Notes under the pieces: model-generated
The model's input: only the letters and a program-made list of their open reading frames with translations
What the model was told of the DNA's origin: nothing
The model's database searches: none
Shown here: positions 55,647 through 64,000 of the stretch, in pieces
Position numbering within the stretch: position 1 is the first letter of the stretch
How the letters are laid out: each line of letters starts with the position of its first letter
Translations under genes and position numbers: made by a program
From: Motilibacter peucedani
GTDB lineage: Bacteria > Actinomycetota > Actinomycetes > Motilibacterales > Motilibacteraceae
Length of the DNA: 64,000 nucleotides
Reading direction: 5' to 3'
Assembly (NCBI RefSeq): GCF_003634695.1
Contig: NZ_RBWV01000009.1
Coordinates: forward strand, 434,001 to 498,000

Positions 55647-56015
55647 GTGCTCGCGCGCCCGAACCGCCTGCGCCGCTCCGGGGACTTCACCGAAGTGATG
55701 CGCCGCGGGGCCGGGCACGGCCGTGGCGCGTCGCGCTCCGTGGTGGTCCACGTCGCGCTCGAGCACACCGTCCCACCCGCGTGCCCCGGCCCGCGGGTGG
55801 GATTCGCCGTCTCCAAGGCGGTCGGCAGCGCCGTGACCCGCAACCTGGTCCGCCGCCGCCTGCGCGCCCTGACCCGCGCCCGGCTGACCGGGTGGCCGGC
55901 GGGCGCCGACGTCGTGGTGCGCGCTCTCCCCGCCGCAGCCACCGCCACCGTCGACCAGCTCGGCTCCGACCTCGACCGCGCGTGGTCCCACGCCTACCGC
56001 CAGGTGGCCCGGTGA
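55647..56015 (+). CDS. rnpA: Ribonuclease P protein component
   Basis: 122 residues, basic. VSKAVGSAVTRNLVRRRLRAL is the RNR motif that binds RNase P RNA, and NRLRRSGDF opens the fold. GTG start at VLARPNRL. It follows rpmH by 14 bases and overlaps yidD as GTGA. Confidence 0.94.
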   Translation: MLARPNRLRRSGDFTEVMRRGAGHGRGASRSVVVHVALEHTVPPACPGPRVGFAVSKAVGSAVTRNLVRRRLRALTRARLTGWPAGADVVVRALPAAATATVDQLGSDLDRAWSHAYRQVAR

Positions 56016-56281
56016 GCTCGCCGGTCGGCCGGGCGCTGGTGGGCCTGGTCCGCGGCTACCAGCGGTGGATCTCCCCGCTGTCGGCACCTCGGTGCCGGTT
56101 CTACCCCTCGTGCTCGCAGTACGCGGTGGACGCGATCTCCTCGCGAGGCCCCATCATGGGGACGGCGTACGCAGTGCGCCGCCTCCTGCGCTGCCACCCG
56201 TTCACCGCGGGTGGTTACGACCCGGCACCCGCGCCGAGGGAGCACTCCCGCTCCCGTCGCCGGGACCCACGACCCGTCTAG
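56012..56281 (+). CDS. yidD: YidD, membrane protein insertion factor
   Basis: 89 residues. RGYQRWISPLSAPRCRFYPSCSQYAVDAI and LLRCHPFTAGGYDP are the family blocks, with conserved Cys. It assists YidC-mediated insertion at the inner face of the membrane. GTG start inside the rnpA stop; yidC follows after 12 bases. Confidence 0.94.
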   Translation: MSSPVGRALVGLVRGYQRWISPLSAPRCRFYPSCSQYAVDAISSRGPIMGTAYAVRRLLRCHPFTAGGYDPAPAPREHSRSRRRDPRPV

Positions 56282-56293
56282 GAGACCCTGTCC

Positions 56294-57310
56294 GTGGGCA
56301 AGATCCTCGCCCCGCTCGAGTACGTCGTCTCGAAGATCCTCATCGCGTGGCACTCGCTGTTCACGTCGCTGGGGCTCCCCGGTGACGGCGGCATCACCTG
56401 GGCGCTGTCCATCGTCGGCCTGGTCGTGGTCATCCGGATCCTGATCACCCCGCTCTTCATCCGGCAGATCAAGGCGCAGCGCGGCCTCCAGCTGCTGCAG
56501 CCCGAGATCAAGAAGCTGCAGGAGAAGTACAAGAACGACCGGGAGCGCCAGAGCAAGGAGCTCATGGAGCTCTACAAGCGCACCGGCACGAACCCGTTCG
56601 CGAGCTGCCTGCCGATCCTGCTCCAGGCGCCGATCTTCTTCTCGCTGTTCCGGGTGCTCAACGGGGTCGCGCACGAGAAGCGCGTCCCCGGCTTCCCCGG
56701 CGACCTCAACCTCGTCCGCGACGCCGCCAACGCGAAGATCTTCGGTGCGAGCATCTCCGACAGCTTCTTGGGCGCTGACAACGGTGCGGCCAAGACGCTC
56801 ACCGTCGTGCTCATCGTCCTGATGTCGCTGACCTCGTTCCTGACCCAGCGCCAGGTGATGACCAAGAACATGCCGCCCTCGGCGGCCGAGGGGCAGTTCG
56901 CGCAGCAGCAGAAGATGCTGCTCTACGTCTTCCCGCTCGTGTTCGCCGTCTCCGGCGTCAACTTCCCGATCGGCGTGCTCATCTACTGGCTCACGACCAA
57001 CCTGTGGTCGATGGGCCAGCAGTTCTACGTCATCGCCTTCAACCCGACGCCCGGCTCGCCGGCGGCGATCGCGCGCGAGGAGCGCCTGCGCCGCAAGCAC
57101 AAGGCGACGCCAGGCGCGGGCACCGGCTCCAGCTCGGGCGGCACCCCGGCGGTGGGCGGCGGCGCGACGTCCGACGGCACCGGTTCAGGCCCGAACCTCG
57201 CCAAGCGGCCGCCCGGTCAGCGCCAGCAGCCGCGCCGGCAGCCCCGCGCCAAGCGCGACCGGCCTCCGGGCGGCGCAGCTCCGGGCAACGCCGAGCCCGA
57301 CCCGTCGTAG
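56294..57310 (+). CDS. yidC: YidC, membrane protein insertase
   Basis: 338 residues with about five membrane helices and no large N-terminal outside domain, as usual for Gram-positives. RILITPLFIRQIKAQRGLQLLQPEIKKLQEKYKND holds the conserved Arg and cytoplasmic hairpin. A Gly/Pro/Arg-rich basic tail (from about 280) probably contacts ribosomes. GTG start. Confidence 0.95.
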   Translation: MGKILAPLEYVVSKILIAWHSLFTSLGLPGDGGITWALSIVGLVVVIRILITPLFIRQIKAQRGLQLLQPEIKKLQEKYKNDRERQSKELMELYKRTGTNPFASCLPILLQAPIFFSLFRVLNGVAHEKRVPGFPGDLNLVRDAANAKIFGASISDSFLGADNGAAKTLTVVLIVLMSLTSFLTQRQVMTKNMPPSAAEGQFAQQQKMLLYVFPLVFAVSGVNFPIGVLIYWLTTNLWSMGQQFYVIAFNPTPGSPAAIAREERLRRKHKATPGAGTGSSSGGTPAVGGGATSDGTGSGPNLAKRPPGQRQQPRRQPRAKRDRPPGGAAPGNAEPDPS

Positions 57311-57410
57311 CCTCGAGGTCCGCCGGTTGCTCAGCACCCGCGTACCGATCCCTGCTCCACCTGTCCCTCCCGGACCCTGCCCCGACGCCCCGAAGCCAGG
57401 AGCTCCCGCC

Positions 57411-58010
57411 GTGACCGACCTGCCCGACACGAACCTCGCCGCCGACGACGTCGCGGACGCTCCTGACGACGCCGTCACGGACGAGGGAGCGGCCTCGGCG
57501 GCTCCGGCCGGCGACGACGCACCCGCCGCTCCCTCGCGCCGGGCTGCGCTGGTGCAGCGGCTCGAGGAGGAGGGCGACGTCGCGGCCGACTACCTCGAGG
57601 GGCTGCTCGACATCGCCGACCTCGACGGCGACATCGACATGGACGTGGAGGCCGACCGCGCCGTCGTCGCGATCGTGGGCACCGGCCTCGACCCGCTGGT
57701 GGGGCCCTCGGGCAAGGTGCTCGACGCGCTGCAGGAGCTGACGCGGCTCGCCGTGCAGACGCAGACCGGCGAGCGTACGCGGCTGCTCCTCGACGTCGGC
57801 GGCTTCCGCGCCGCCCGCCGCACGGAGCTGACCGAGGTCGGCCGGAAGGCTGCCGAGCGCGCGCGCGGAGGTGAGCGGGTCGAGCTCGAGCCGATGAGCG
57901 CCTTCGAGCGCAAGGTCGTCCACGACGCGGTGGCCGCCGCCGGGCTCACGTCGGAGTCCGAGGGTGTCGAGCCGGCACGTCGTGTGGTCGTGCTGCCGCC
58001 CTCTGCATGA
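57411..58010 (+). CDS. jag: Jag/KhpB-type RNA-binding protein (KH + R3H)
   Basis: 199 residues. An acidic N-terminus is followed by a helix (RRAALVQRLEEEGDVAADYLEGLLD), a KH domain with LVGPSGKVLDALQELTRLAVQ and a C-terminal R3H domain (AFERKVVHDAVA). It binds RNA and affects division in other Gram-positives. GTG at 57411 with AGGAG eight bases upstream; a longer in-frame start is only Pro-rich shadow. Overlaps rsmG as ATGA. Confidence 0.9.
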   Translation: MTDLPDTNLAADDVADAPDDAVTDEGAASAAPAGDDAPAAPSRRAALVQRLEEEGDVAADYLEGLLDIADLDGDIDMDVEADRAVVAIVGTGLDPLVGPSGKVLDALQELTRLAVQTQTGERTRLLLDVGGFRAARRTELTEVGRKAAERARGGERVELEPMSAFERKVVHDAVAAAGLTSESEGVEPARRVVVLPPSA

Positions 58011-58759
58011 CCGAGGCGCACGAGGCCAACGGTGTTCCACGTGGAACACCGGACGCAGACGTGGCTGCCCAGGTGTTCGGCGACCGCACCGCGCTCGCGT
58101 CCCGCTACCACGCGTGGTTGGCCGGAGCCGGTGTGGAGCGCGGCCTGCTCGGCCCGCGTGAGGTCCCCCGGTTGTGGGAGCGGCACATCCTGAACTCCGT
58201 CGCCGTGGCAGAGCTCGTCGGCCAAGGAGCATCGGTCGTCGACATCGGTGCTGGAGCCGGTCTGCCTGGCATCCCGCTGGCGCTGCGGCGCCCGGACCTC
58301 CAGATCACCCTCGTCGAGCCGCTGCTGCGACGCGCCACGTTCCTCGACGAGGTGGTGGCGGATCTGGAGCTCGGCAACGTCGTGGTGCGACGCGCACGCG
58401 CTGAGGAACTGCCGCGAGCGGCCTGGTCGGTGGCCACGGCGCGCGCTGTCGCTCCGCTCGGGAAGCTGGCCGGGTGGCTGCTGCCGCTCGTTGTGCCCGG
58501 AGGGCTGGTCGCTGCCCTGAAGGGCGCTTCCGCCGCCGAGGAACTGGAACGCGACGCGGCGGTGCTGCGCCGGCTCGGGGCGACGACCCTCGCGGTCCGT
58601 GAGGTCGGCGGAGTCGACGGCATCCCGGTTGCTACGGCGGTCACGATGCTGCGAGCCCTGGAGCCGGCTCGTCTACCCTCTCGTGGTGCGCGCTCCAACC
58701 CTCGCCCCGCCAGCCGCTCTGGTCCCAACCGCCCGCGCGGGGGCCGTCCCCGTGGTTGA
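58007..58759 (+). CDS. rsmG: RsmG (GidB), 16S rRNA m7G527 methyltransferase
   Basis: 250 residues. VVDIGAGAGLPGIPLAL binds SAM; RLWERHILNS and VATARAVAPL are family blocks. The C-terminal 30 residues are Arg/Pro-rich. ATG start inside the jag stop. The codons for residues about 9-15 contain a parS site. Confidence 0.94.
   Translation: MTEAHEANGVPRGTPDADVAAQVFGDRTALASRYHAWLAGAGVERGLLGPREVPRLWERHILNSVAVAELVGQGASVVDIGAGAGLPGIPLALRRPDLQITLVEPLLRRATFLDEVVADLELGNVVVRRARAEELPRAAWSVATARAVAPLGKLAGWLLPLVVPGGLVAALKGASAAEELERDAAVLRRLGATTLAVREVGGVDGIPVATAVTMLRALEPARLPSRGARSNPRPASRSGPNRPRGGRPRG
58031..58050. promoter_or_regulatory. parS: parS site 1, inside rsmG
   Basis: GGTGTTCCACGTGGAACACC is a perfect 20-base palindrome around the parS core GTTCCACGTGGAAC. 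It lies in coding sequence of rsmG, about 4.7 kb from oriC. Confidence 0.9.
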
Positions 58760-58862
58760 GACGGCTGCCGGCCTGGGATGGCCGTTGCCCGCCGCTCGAG
58801 GGAGCCGTCGCGGCCTGGGATGGCCGGCGCTCCCGGGCGAGCAGGTGGCAGAGCCTGCCGAC

Positions 58863-59822
58863 ATGGCGCTCCCTGGCGGGTTGGCGGACGGCGCCGTCCA
58901 CGAGTCCCTCGACGCTCACGTCACTGCTCCCCTCGAGACGGACACCGCTGTCCCGCCCACAGGTCGCGTCCCGCACGTTTCACGTGGAACGTCAGCTCCA
59001 CTGCCCCGACCGGCGACTCCGCGAGTCATCACGGTCGCGAACCAGAAGGGCGGCGTCGGCAAGACCACATCGACGGTCAACCTGGCTGCAGCGCTGGCCT
59101 CGGCGGGACTCCGGGTCCTCGTGCTCGACCTCGACCCGCAAGGCAACGCCTCCACGGCACTGGGCATCGACCACACGCGCGGCGTGCCGGACGTCTACGC
59201 CGCGCTGATCGAGGGTCTGCCCCTGGCCGACGTGGTGCAGCAGACCCCGGACCTCCCCGAGCTGCTGTGCGCACCGGCGACCATCGACCTCGCCGGCGCT
59301 GAGATCGAGCTCGTGCCGCTCGTCGCGCGTGAGTCTCGGCTCCGGCGGGCGATCGAGACCTACCTCGCCAGCCGCACGCCCGAGGACCCGGCGCCCGACT
59401 ACGTCTTCATCGACTGCCCGCCCAGCCTCGGCCTGCTCACGGTCAACGCGCTCGCCGCGGCCACCGAGGTGCTGATCCCCATCCAGTGCGAGTACTACGC
59501 GCTCGAGGGGCTCAGCCAGTTGCTCACCAACATCGAGCTGGTGCAGAGCCACTTGAACCCCTCGTTGCGGGTGGGCGCGGTGCTGCTGACCATGTTCGAC
59601 GGTCGCACCCGGCTGGCCGCGCAGGTGGCCGACGAGGTGCGCGCCCACTTCGGCGAGCGGGTGCTGTCCACGGCAGTGCCGCGCTCGGTGCGCGTGTCCG
59701 AGGCGCCGAGCTACGGGCAGACGGTCGTGACCTACGATCCGTCGTCGAGCGGTGCGCTCGCCTACACCGAGGCGGCGCGCGAGCTGGCCCGCCAGACCGT
59801 CGCCATGGAGGTGCGTCCGTGA
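58863..59822 (+). CDS. parA: ParA, chromosome partitioning ATPase
   Basis: 319 residues from the ATG. The deviant Walker A is [15 protein letters not shown], followed by [16 protein letters not shown] and [16 protein letters not shown]. It drives origin segregation with ParB. The start is uncertain: a GTG at 58752 would add 37 residues of low-complexity sequence and overlap rsmG; the ATG was preferred. A parS site lies in its first 45 codons. It overlaps parB as GTGA. Confidence 0.92.
   Translation: MALPGGLADGAVHESLDAHVTAPLETDTAVPPTGRVPHVSRGTSAPLPRPATPRVITVANQKGGVGKTTSTVNLAAALASAGLRVLVLDLDPQGNASTALGIDHTRGVPDVYAALIEGLPLADVVQQTPDLPELLCAPATIDLAGAEIELVPLVARESRLRRAIETYLASRTPEDPAPDYVFIDCPPSLGLLTVNALAAATEVLIPIQCEYYALEGLSQLLTNIELVQSHLNPSLRVGAVLLTMFDGRTRLAAQVADEVRAHFGERVLSTAVPRSVRVSEAPSYGQTVVTYDPSSSGALAYTEAARELARQTVAMEVRP
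58977..58990. promoter_or_regulatory. parS: parS site 2, inside parA
   Basis: GTTTCACGTGGAAC is one base off perfect symmetry with the parS core. It encodes HVSRGT in the ParA N-terminal tail. The flanks ACGTTTCACGTGGAACGT are also near-symmetric. Confidence 0.88.
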
Positions 59823-60973
59823 GTGATCGACCGCGTGGACTGGGCCGGGGGCTCAGCGCCCTGATCCCCACGGCCGCCCGTCCTGCGGAGGCCGCGGAGT
59901 CGCCGTTCGGGCGCGCAGCGGTCGGCTCGGTCGAGCCAGAGGCGCTCCGCGAGGGAAGTCCACCGCCGGACGCGAGCCTGACGCCTGAGGCTGCCTCGAC
60001 GCCCGAGGCCGTGGACGTCGCAGCCCAGGAGGAGCTCGCAGCGCAGGCGCAGGACCAGCCCGCCGTAGCGGAGGACTCCGACGAGCGGGTCGGCGCTGAC
60101 GCGCAGGACGGCAGCACAGGCGTACCCGCCGTCGCGTCCTACGCCGAGCTCGACCCGGCCACGATCTCGCCCAACCCCCGCCAGCCGCGGACGGTGTTCG
60201 ACGAGGACGCGATGGCCGAGCTGGTCGAGTCCATCCGCACGGTCGGACTGCTCCAGCCCGTCGTCGTGCGCCAGACCTCGCCGGGCAGCTACGAGCTGGT
60301 GATGGGTGAGCGCCGCTGGCGCGCAGCCCAACTGGCCGGCCTCGGCGCAGTCCCGGCGATCGTGCGCAGCACCTCGGACGACGACCTGCTGCGCGACGCC
60401 CTGCTCGAGAACCTGCACCGCAGCGAGCTCAACCCGCTCGAGGAGGCCGCTGCCTACGACCAGCTGCTGCAGGACTTCGCGTGCACGCACGAGGAGCTCT
60501 CCCAGCGGCTGGGCCGGTCGCGGCCGCAGATCAGCAACACGCTGCGGCTGCTCAAGCTGCCGGCGATCGTCCAGCGCAGGCTGGCCGCCGGTGTGCTGAG
60601 CGCCGGGCACGCCCGTGCGCTGCTCGGGCTCACCGACGCCGCTGCGCAGGAGCGTCTCGCCCAGCGCATCGTCGCCGAGGGGCTCTCGGTGCGCGCGGTC
60701 GAGGAGATCGTGGCGCTCGGGGAGGCGGGCGAGCCAGCAGTGCGGCGCAAGTCGCTCCGGGCACCTACCTCGCCCAGGCTGGGCGAGATCTCGGAGCGTC
60801 TCTCCGACCGCTTCGAGACGAGGGTCAAGGTTGACCTCGGCCGCCGCAAGGGCAAGATCGTCATGGAGTTCGCGAGCCTCGACGACCTCGAGCGCATCCT
60901 CGGGCTGCTCGAGCCGCCCGCGAGCCCCGAGCAGCAGCCGTCGGAGCAGCACTCGCCGGAAGAGCAGCACTAG
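59819..60973 (+). CDS. parB: ParB, centromere-binding CTPase
   Basis: 384 residues. [12 protein letters not shown] opens the chain (ParA contact), then an Ala/Glu-rich linker. The ParB/Srx domain has [11 protein letters not shown] and [14 protein letters not shown] (CTP-binding box) and [16 protein letters not shown]. The helix-turn-helix is [19 protein letters not shown], and the C-terminal dimer domain ends [14 protein letters not shown]. It loads at the two parS sites seen here. GTG start. Confidence 0.95.
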   Translation: MSDRPRGLGRGLSALIPTAARPAEAAESPFGRAAVGSVEPEALREGSPPPDASLTPEAASTPEAVDVAAQEELAAQAQDQPAVAEDSDERVGADAQDGSTGVPAVASYAELDPATISPNPRQPRTVFDEDAMAELVESIRTVGLLQPVVVRQTSPGSYELVMGERRWRAAQLAGLGAVPAIVRSTSDDDLLRDALLENLHRSELNPLEEAAAYDQLLQDFACTHEELSQRLGRSRPQISNTLRLLKLPAIVQRRLAAGVLSAGHARALLGLTDAAAQERLAQRIVAEGLSVRAVEEIVALGEAGEPAVRRKSLRAPTSPRLGEISERLSDRFETRVKVDLGRRKGKIVMEFASLDDLERILGLLEPPASPEQQPSEQHSPEEQH

Positions 60974-61001
60974 AGACCCACCTCGCGCAGCCGGAGTCCC
61001 G

Positions 61002-61619
61002 ATGTCACGTCGCGTCGCCGCCGTCACCCTCGACAACCTCGACGACCTCCCGGTCCGCTGCCGCGGCTGCGTGTTCTGGGAGCTCGACCCGGTGACCGGC
61101 GAGCGCGCCGCCAACGACGGCGACCCCCGGCTCGAGAAGGAGTCCTGGGTCTCCTCGGTGCTGCTGGAGTGGGGCTCGTGCGGCCGGATCGTCTACGTCG
61201 AGTCGGCGCCGGCCGGGTTCGCGCTCTACGCGCCACCGGCGTACGTGCCGCGCGCGTCCGCCTTCCCCACCTCGCCGGTGAGCGCCGACGCCGTCCTGCT
61301 CACCACGATGCACGTCGTGCCGGAGTTCACCGGCGCCGGGCTGGGGCGGGTGCTCGTGCAGACGATCGCGAAGGACCTGCAGAGGCGAGGGGTGCGCGCG
61401 GTCGAGGCGTTCGCCGACGCGAAGCACGAGGGGCCGCACTGCCTGGTGCCGGCCGACTTCCTGCTCTCCGTCGGCTTCAAGACCGTGCGCCCGCACCACC
61501 GGTTCCCGCGGCTGCGGCTCGAGCTCAAGGCGACGGTGTCCTGGCGGGAGGACATGGAGGTCGCGCTCGAGCGGCTGCTCGGCTCGATGGCGCCCGACCC
61601 CGCGCTGCGCCCCGTCTAG
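61002..61619 (+). CDS. GNAT-family acetyltransferase
   Basis: 205 residues. The acetyl-CoA loop lies at MHVVPEFTGAGLGRVLVQTIAKDL (pattern R/Q-x-x-G-x-G). A conserved opening VRCRGCVFWELDP is typical of the GNAT encoded after parB in actinobacteria. Substrate unknown. ATG start; converges with cwlM, stops nine bases apart. Confidence 0.87.
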   Translation: MSRRVAAVTLDNLDDLPVRCRGCVFWELDPVTGERAANDGDPRLEKESWVSSVLLEWGSCGRIVYVESAPAGFALYAPPAYVPRASAFPTSPVSADAVLLTTMHVVPEFTGAGLGRVLVQTIAKDLQRRGVRAVEAFADAKHEGPHCLVPADFLLSVGFKTVRPHHRFPRLRLELKATVSWREDMEVALERLLGSMAPDPALRPV

Positions 61620-61628
61620 CGGGGTCGC

Positions 61629-62768
61629 TCAGCGCGCGACGAGCGCGTCGAGGTGGAGCGTCCCGGTGGGCGCGTCGTCCTCGGTGGGGAGGTAGAGCCG
61701 CTGGATCGCCACGACGACCGCCTCGGCGAGCGCGTCGCGGAAGGTGGGGTCGGCCAGGCGCACCGCGTCACCGGGCGAGGTGAGGTAGCCGGCCTCGATG
61801 CGGACCGCGGGCATGCGCGTGCGTCGCAGCAGGTCCCACGTCTTGGCGTGCGTGCGGCAGTCGAGCAGGCCGGTGCGCGCCACGACCTCGCGCTGCACGA
61901 GCCCGGCGAAGCGCTCGCCGACGACCGAGCTGTTGCCGCGGCCGCCGCCGAAGAAGTAGGTGGCGACGCCCTCGGCGCGCGGCGAGCGGGACCCGTCGAC
62001 GTGGAGGGAGACCACGAGGTCGGCCTGGAAGTCGTTGGCGAACTCCGCGCGCGCGGTCTCGTCGAGCTCCATGTCGGGCCGCCGGGTGAGGAACGCCTGC
62101 ACGCCTGTGGCGACGAGCCGGCCCTCGACGCGGGCAGCGAGGTCCTCGACGACGGCGGCCTCGTCGAGACCGGAGCTCTGCACACCGCGGTCGGACCCGC
62201 CGTGTCCTGGGTCGATGACGACGACCTTGCCGGCCAGGCGGGGCCCGCTGCGCGCGATGTGGAGGTCCTCGCGCAGCGCGTCGGGCCGCCCGCCGATCAC
62301 GGTGCGGCGCAGCCGGTCGAGCGCCTTGAGGGTCGCGGGCCCGCAGATGCCGTCGGGCACGACCCCGACGTTGCGCTGGAACTCGCGCAGTGCGGCGTCG
62401 GTGTCGGCGCCGAAGATGCCGTCGGCGCGACCGGCGTGGAAGCCCATGTCGAGCAGCCGGCGCTGCAGCTCGAGGACGTCGTCGCCCGCGAGCGGGTGGG
62501 TGACGGTGTAGTGCAGGATCCGAGCGCCCAGCTGCCAGCGCGCCTCGTCGAGCGCGCGGTAGGTCGCCGGGCCGACGACGCCGTCGCCGGTGATGCCGCG
62601 CTCCTGCTGGAAGCGACGCACCGCGGAGTCGACCTCGGCGTCGAAGCGGGCGTCCGCGAGCGCGGCCAGCGCGTCAGCGGGCGGCGGCAGCAGCCCGAGC
62701 AGGACGAGCTTGTGCCGGATCTCGGCCACCGCAGGGCCGCGCGACCCCAGACGCAGTGGCTCGGTCAT
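61629..62768 (-). CDS. cwlM: CwlM-like N-acetylmuramoyl-L-alanine amidase-fold protein
   Basis: 379 residues without signal peptide. Two peptidoglycan-binding domains (RFQQERGITGDGVVGPATYRAL and REFQRNVGVVPDGICGPATLKAL) precede an amidase_3 domain with VVVIDPGHGGSD, EDLAARVEG, SLHVDG and RIEAGYLTS, which keeps the zinc ligands and catalytic Glu. In mycobacteria CwlM is cytoplasmic, is phosphorylated by PknB near its C-terminus and then activates MurA. This C-terminus has candidate Thr (YLPTEDDAPTGT). The absence of a signal peptide favours the regulatory role. ATG start. Confidence 0.88.
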   Translation of the reverse strand: MTEPLRLGSRGPAVAEIRHKLVLLGLLPPPADALAALADARFDAEVDSAVRRFQQERGITGDGVVGPATYRALDEARWQLGARILHYTVTHPLAGDDVLELQRRLLDMGFHAGRADGIFGADTDAALREFQRNVGVVPDGICGPATLKALDRLRRTVIGGRPDALREDLHIARSGPRLAGKVVVIDPGHGGSDRGVQSSGLDEAAVVEDLAARVEGRLVATGVQAFLTRRPDMELDETARAEFANDFQADLVVSLHVDGSRSPRAEGVATYFFGGGRGNSSVVGERFAGLVQREVVARTGLLDCRTHAKTWDLLRRTRMPAVRIEAGYLTSPGDAVRLADPTFRDALAEAVVVAIQRLYLPTEDDAPTGTLHLDALVAR

Positions 62769-62892
62769 CAGGCGGCTCCGGGGAGAAGGACGGCTCGAGC
62801 ACGAGCGCGCCGGGCGGGCCGGCGCAGCGGGTGCCCGGCAACGGCCCATCGTAACTGCCACCGGGAGGGCAGCCTCGCAACGCGGCCGCTGC

Positions 62893-64000
62893 TCAGTCCT
62901 CGTCAGGGACGCTGGGAGGTACGCGGTTCGGCCCCGCCTCGGCGGGCCGCGGACGGTCCTGGCGGTGCAGGCGGATGGCCACCAGCGCCACGTCGTCCTC
63001 CTGTTGCTCCGGCAGCATCTGCGCCAGCAGCCGGTCGCACAGCTGCTCGAGGGGCAGCCCCGACGAGCCGAGGCGGGCGAGGGCCTCCCGCAGCGCCTGG
63101 AGCCCGTCTTCGAGGGACTCGCCCCGCCGCTCGACCAGCCCGTCGGTGTAGAAGAGCACGGTCGACTCCCGCTGGACCGTGACGACCTGCTCGGAGCGCT
63201 GCTCGGCCGGGTCGATGCCCAGCAGCAGGTCGGGCTCGGCGCTGCTCAGCACGCTCACCGTGCCGTCGGGGTGCAGGACCATCGGCGGCGGGTGCCCCGC
63301 GTTGGACCAGCGGATGCGGGTCAGTCCCTGCGCGCGCTCCTCGGGCGTCTGCTCGACGCGGGCCACGACGACGGTGGCGGTGACGCCCACCTGCAGGGTC
63401 TCGATCGCGGCGTCGACGCCGCGCAGCACGGCGGAGGGTCCGAGACCGGAGTAGACAGCGATGCCGCGCAGCAGCGTACGCACCTGTCCCATCGCCGCGG
63501 CGGCGGCGGTGTCGTGCCCGACGACGTCTCCGATGACGAGCACGGTGGCGCCGTCGGGCTGGAGGAACGCGTCGTACCAGTCGCCGCCGACCTGCGCCGC
63601 TTGGGCAGCGGGGACGTAGCGGACGGTGATGGCGGTGTGGTCGGGCTCTACTGGGGCGGTCAGCAGCGAGCGCTGGAGCCCCTCGGCGATGTCGCGCTGC
63701 TGGCGGTAGAGGCGGCTGCTGTCGAGGGCCAGCCCGGCACGGCCGGCCATGTCGCGGACGATGTCGAGGTCGCGGTCGTCCAGCGGGCCGCGCGCAGCGC
63801 CGTTGAACAGCGTGAGCATGCCGACGGTGCGCCCGCGACCCTGCAGCGGCAGCACGACGAAGGAGTCGGGAGCCAGCTTCGCGACCAGCTCTCGCGCCTC
63901 GCCCTCGACGAAGACCTGCGCCACCGACTCGGTCGCGCCGCCGCGGCCATGCACCAGCGTGCCGGCGCGCAGCGCCTGCAGCACGTAGGCGTCGTCCTGC
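62893..64000 (-). CDS. GAF-SpoIIE Ser/Thr phosphatase, 5' end outside window
   Basis: Partial: the open frame runs past the right edge (QDDAYVLQAL upstream of the first in-window GTG). A GAF-like domain (VFVEGEARELVAKLAPDSFVVLPLQGRGRTVGMLTLF) is followed by a short helix and a SpoIIE/PP2C domain with GGDWYDAF, VIGDVVGHD, AGHPPPMVL, LFYTDGLVERR and EDDVALVAIRL. It resembles the C-terminal half of the 1400-residue protein at 5499-9701. A Pro/Arg tail ends it. It probably dephosphorylates an anti-sigma antagonist; the target is unknown. Confidence 0.87.
   Translation of the reverse strand, partial: QDDAYVLQALRAGTLVHGRGGATESVAQVFVEGEARELVAKLAPDSFVVLPLQGRGRTVGMLTLFNGAARGPLDDRDLDIVRDMAGRAGLALDSSRLYRQQRDIAEGLQRSLLTAPVEPDHTAITVRYVPAAQAAQVGGDWYDAFLQPDGATVLVIGDVVGHDTAAAAAMGQVRTLLRGIAVYSGLGPSAVLRGVDAAIETLQVGVTATVVVARVEQTPEERAQGLTRIRWSNAGHPPPMVLHPDGTVSVLSSAEPDLLLGIDPAEQRSEQVVTVQRESTVLFYTDGLVERRGESLEDGLQALREALARLGSSGLPLEQLCDRLLAQMLPEQQEDDVALVAIRLHRQDRPRPAEAGPNRVPPSVPDED

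Overview
The window is one contiguous stretch of a very GC-rich actinobacterial chromosome that includes the replication origin. Evidence: GTG start codons dominate, stop and start codons overlap as GTGA at many gene junctions, and the right half carries the standard actinobacterial origin neighbourhood. That neighbourhood holds dnaA, dnaN, gnd, recF, dciA, gyrB and gyrA to the left of the origin, and rpmH, rnpA, yidD, yidC, jag, rsmG, parA, parB and cwlM to the right. The genus cannot be fixed from sequence reading alone; a high-GC actinomycete outside the best-known model genera is likely.

Region 1-27 kb is accessory and metabolic. At the left edge lie oleA and an oleB-oleC fusion (head-to-head long-chain hydrocarbon synthesis), with a palindromic repeat pair in the fusion linker. 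Next come a DUF4012 membrane protein, a 1400-residue sensor protein joining an RsbW-like kinase fold to a SpoIIE phosphatase, an Fpg/Nei glycosylase, a short-chain dehydrogenase, a Rieske lipoprotein with a DUF2231 membrane protein, a thioesterase, a GT-C membrane glycosyltransferase, a glycosidase-like lipoprotein and a sugar ABC importer behind a LacI-type operator. A TetR gene is coupled to an inositol-phosphotransferase-like PAP2 gene and has a perfect 11-bp-arm operator. A four-gene operon follows: FAD oxidase, SnoaL-like protein, an unrecognised membrane protein with an internal duplication, and a Dyp peroxidase. This operon is the best candidate here for an undescribed system.

Region 27-43 kb starts with tRNA-Leu and carries the conserved growth and division cluster: fhaA, fhaB, pstP, rodA, pbpA, pknA and pknB. 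Every junction from pstP to pknB overlaps by four bases. It continues with pabA, a TTG-started 52-residue membrane protein, a class E sortase, DUF881, crgA, a rhomboid protease, a cyclophilin, a protein built on seven 11-residue repeats, and a B3/B4-domain protein.

Region 43-64 kb is the origin. tRNA-Ala, a 41-residue DLW-39 protein, tRNA-Ile and DUF3566 lie beyond gyrA. The dnaA-dnaN gap holds DnaA-box-like 9-mers, a relatively AT-rich patch and five 13-bp tandem repeats. A second compact trio of DnaA boxes lies in the dnaA leader. Two parS sites are embedded in rsmG and parA. The window ends inside a second GAF-SpoIIE phosphatase gene. The parts connect: PstP, PknA and PknB with FhaA and CwlM form the phosphorylation circuit for peptidoglycan synthesis, RodA and PbpA build the wall, CrgA tunes division, and ParAB-parS segregates the origin.
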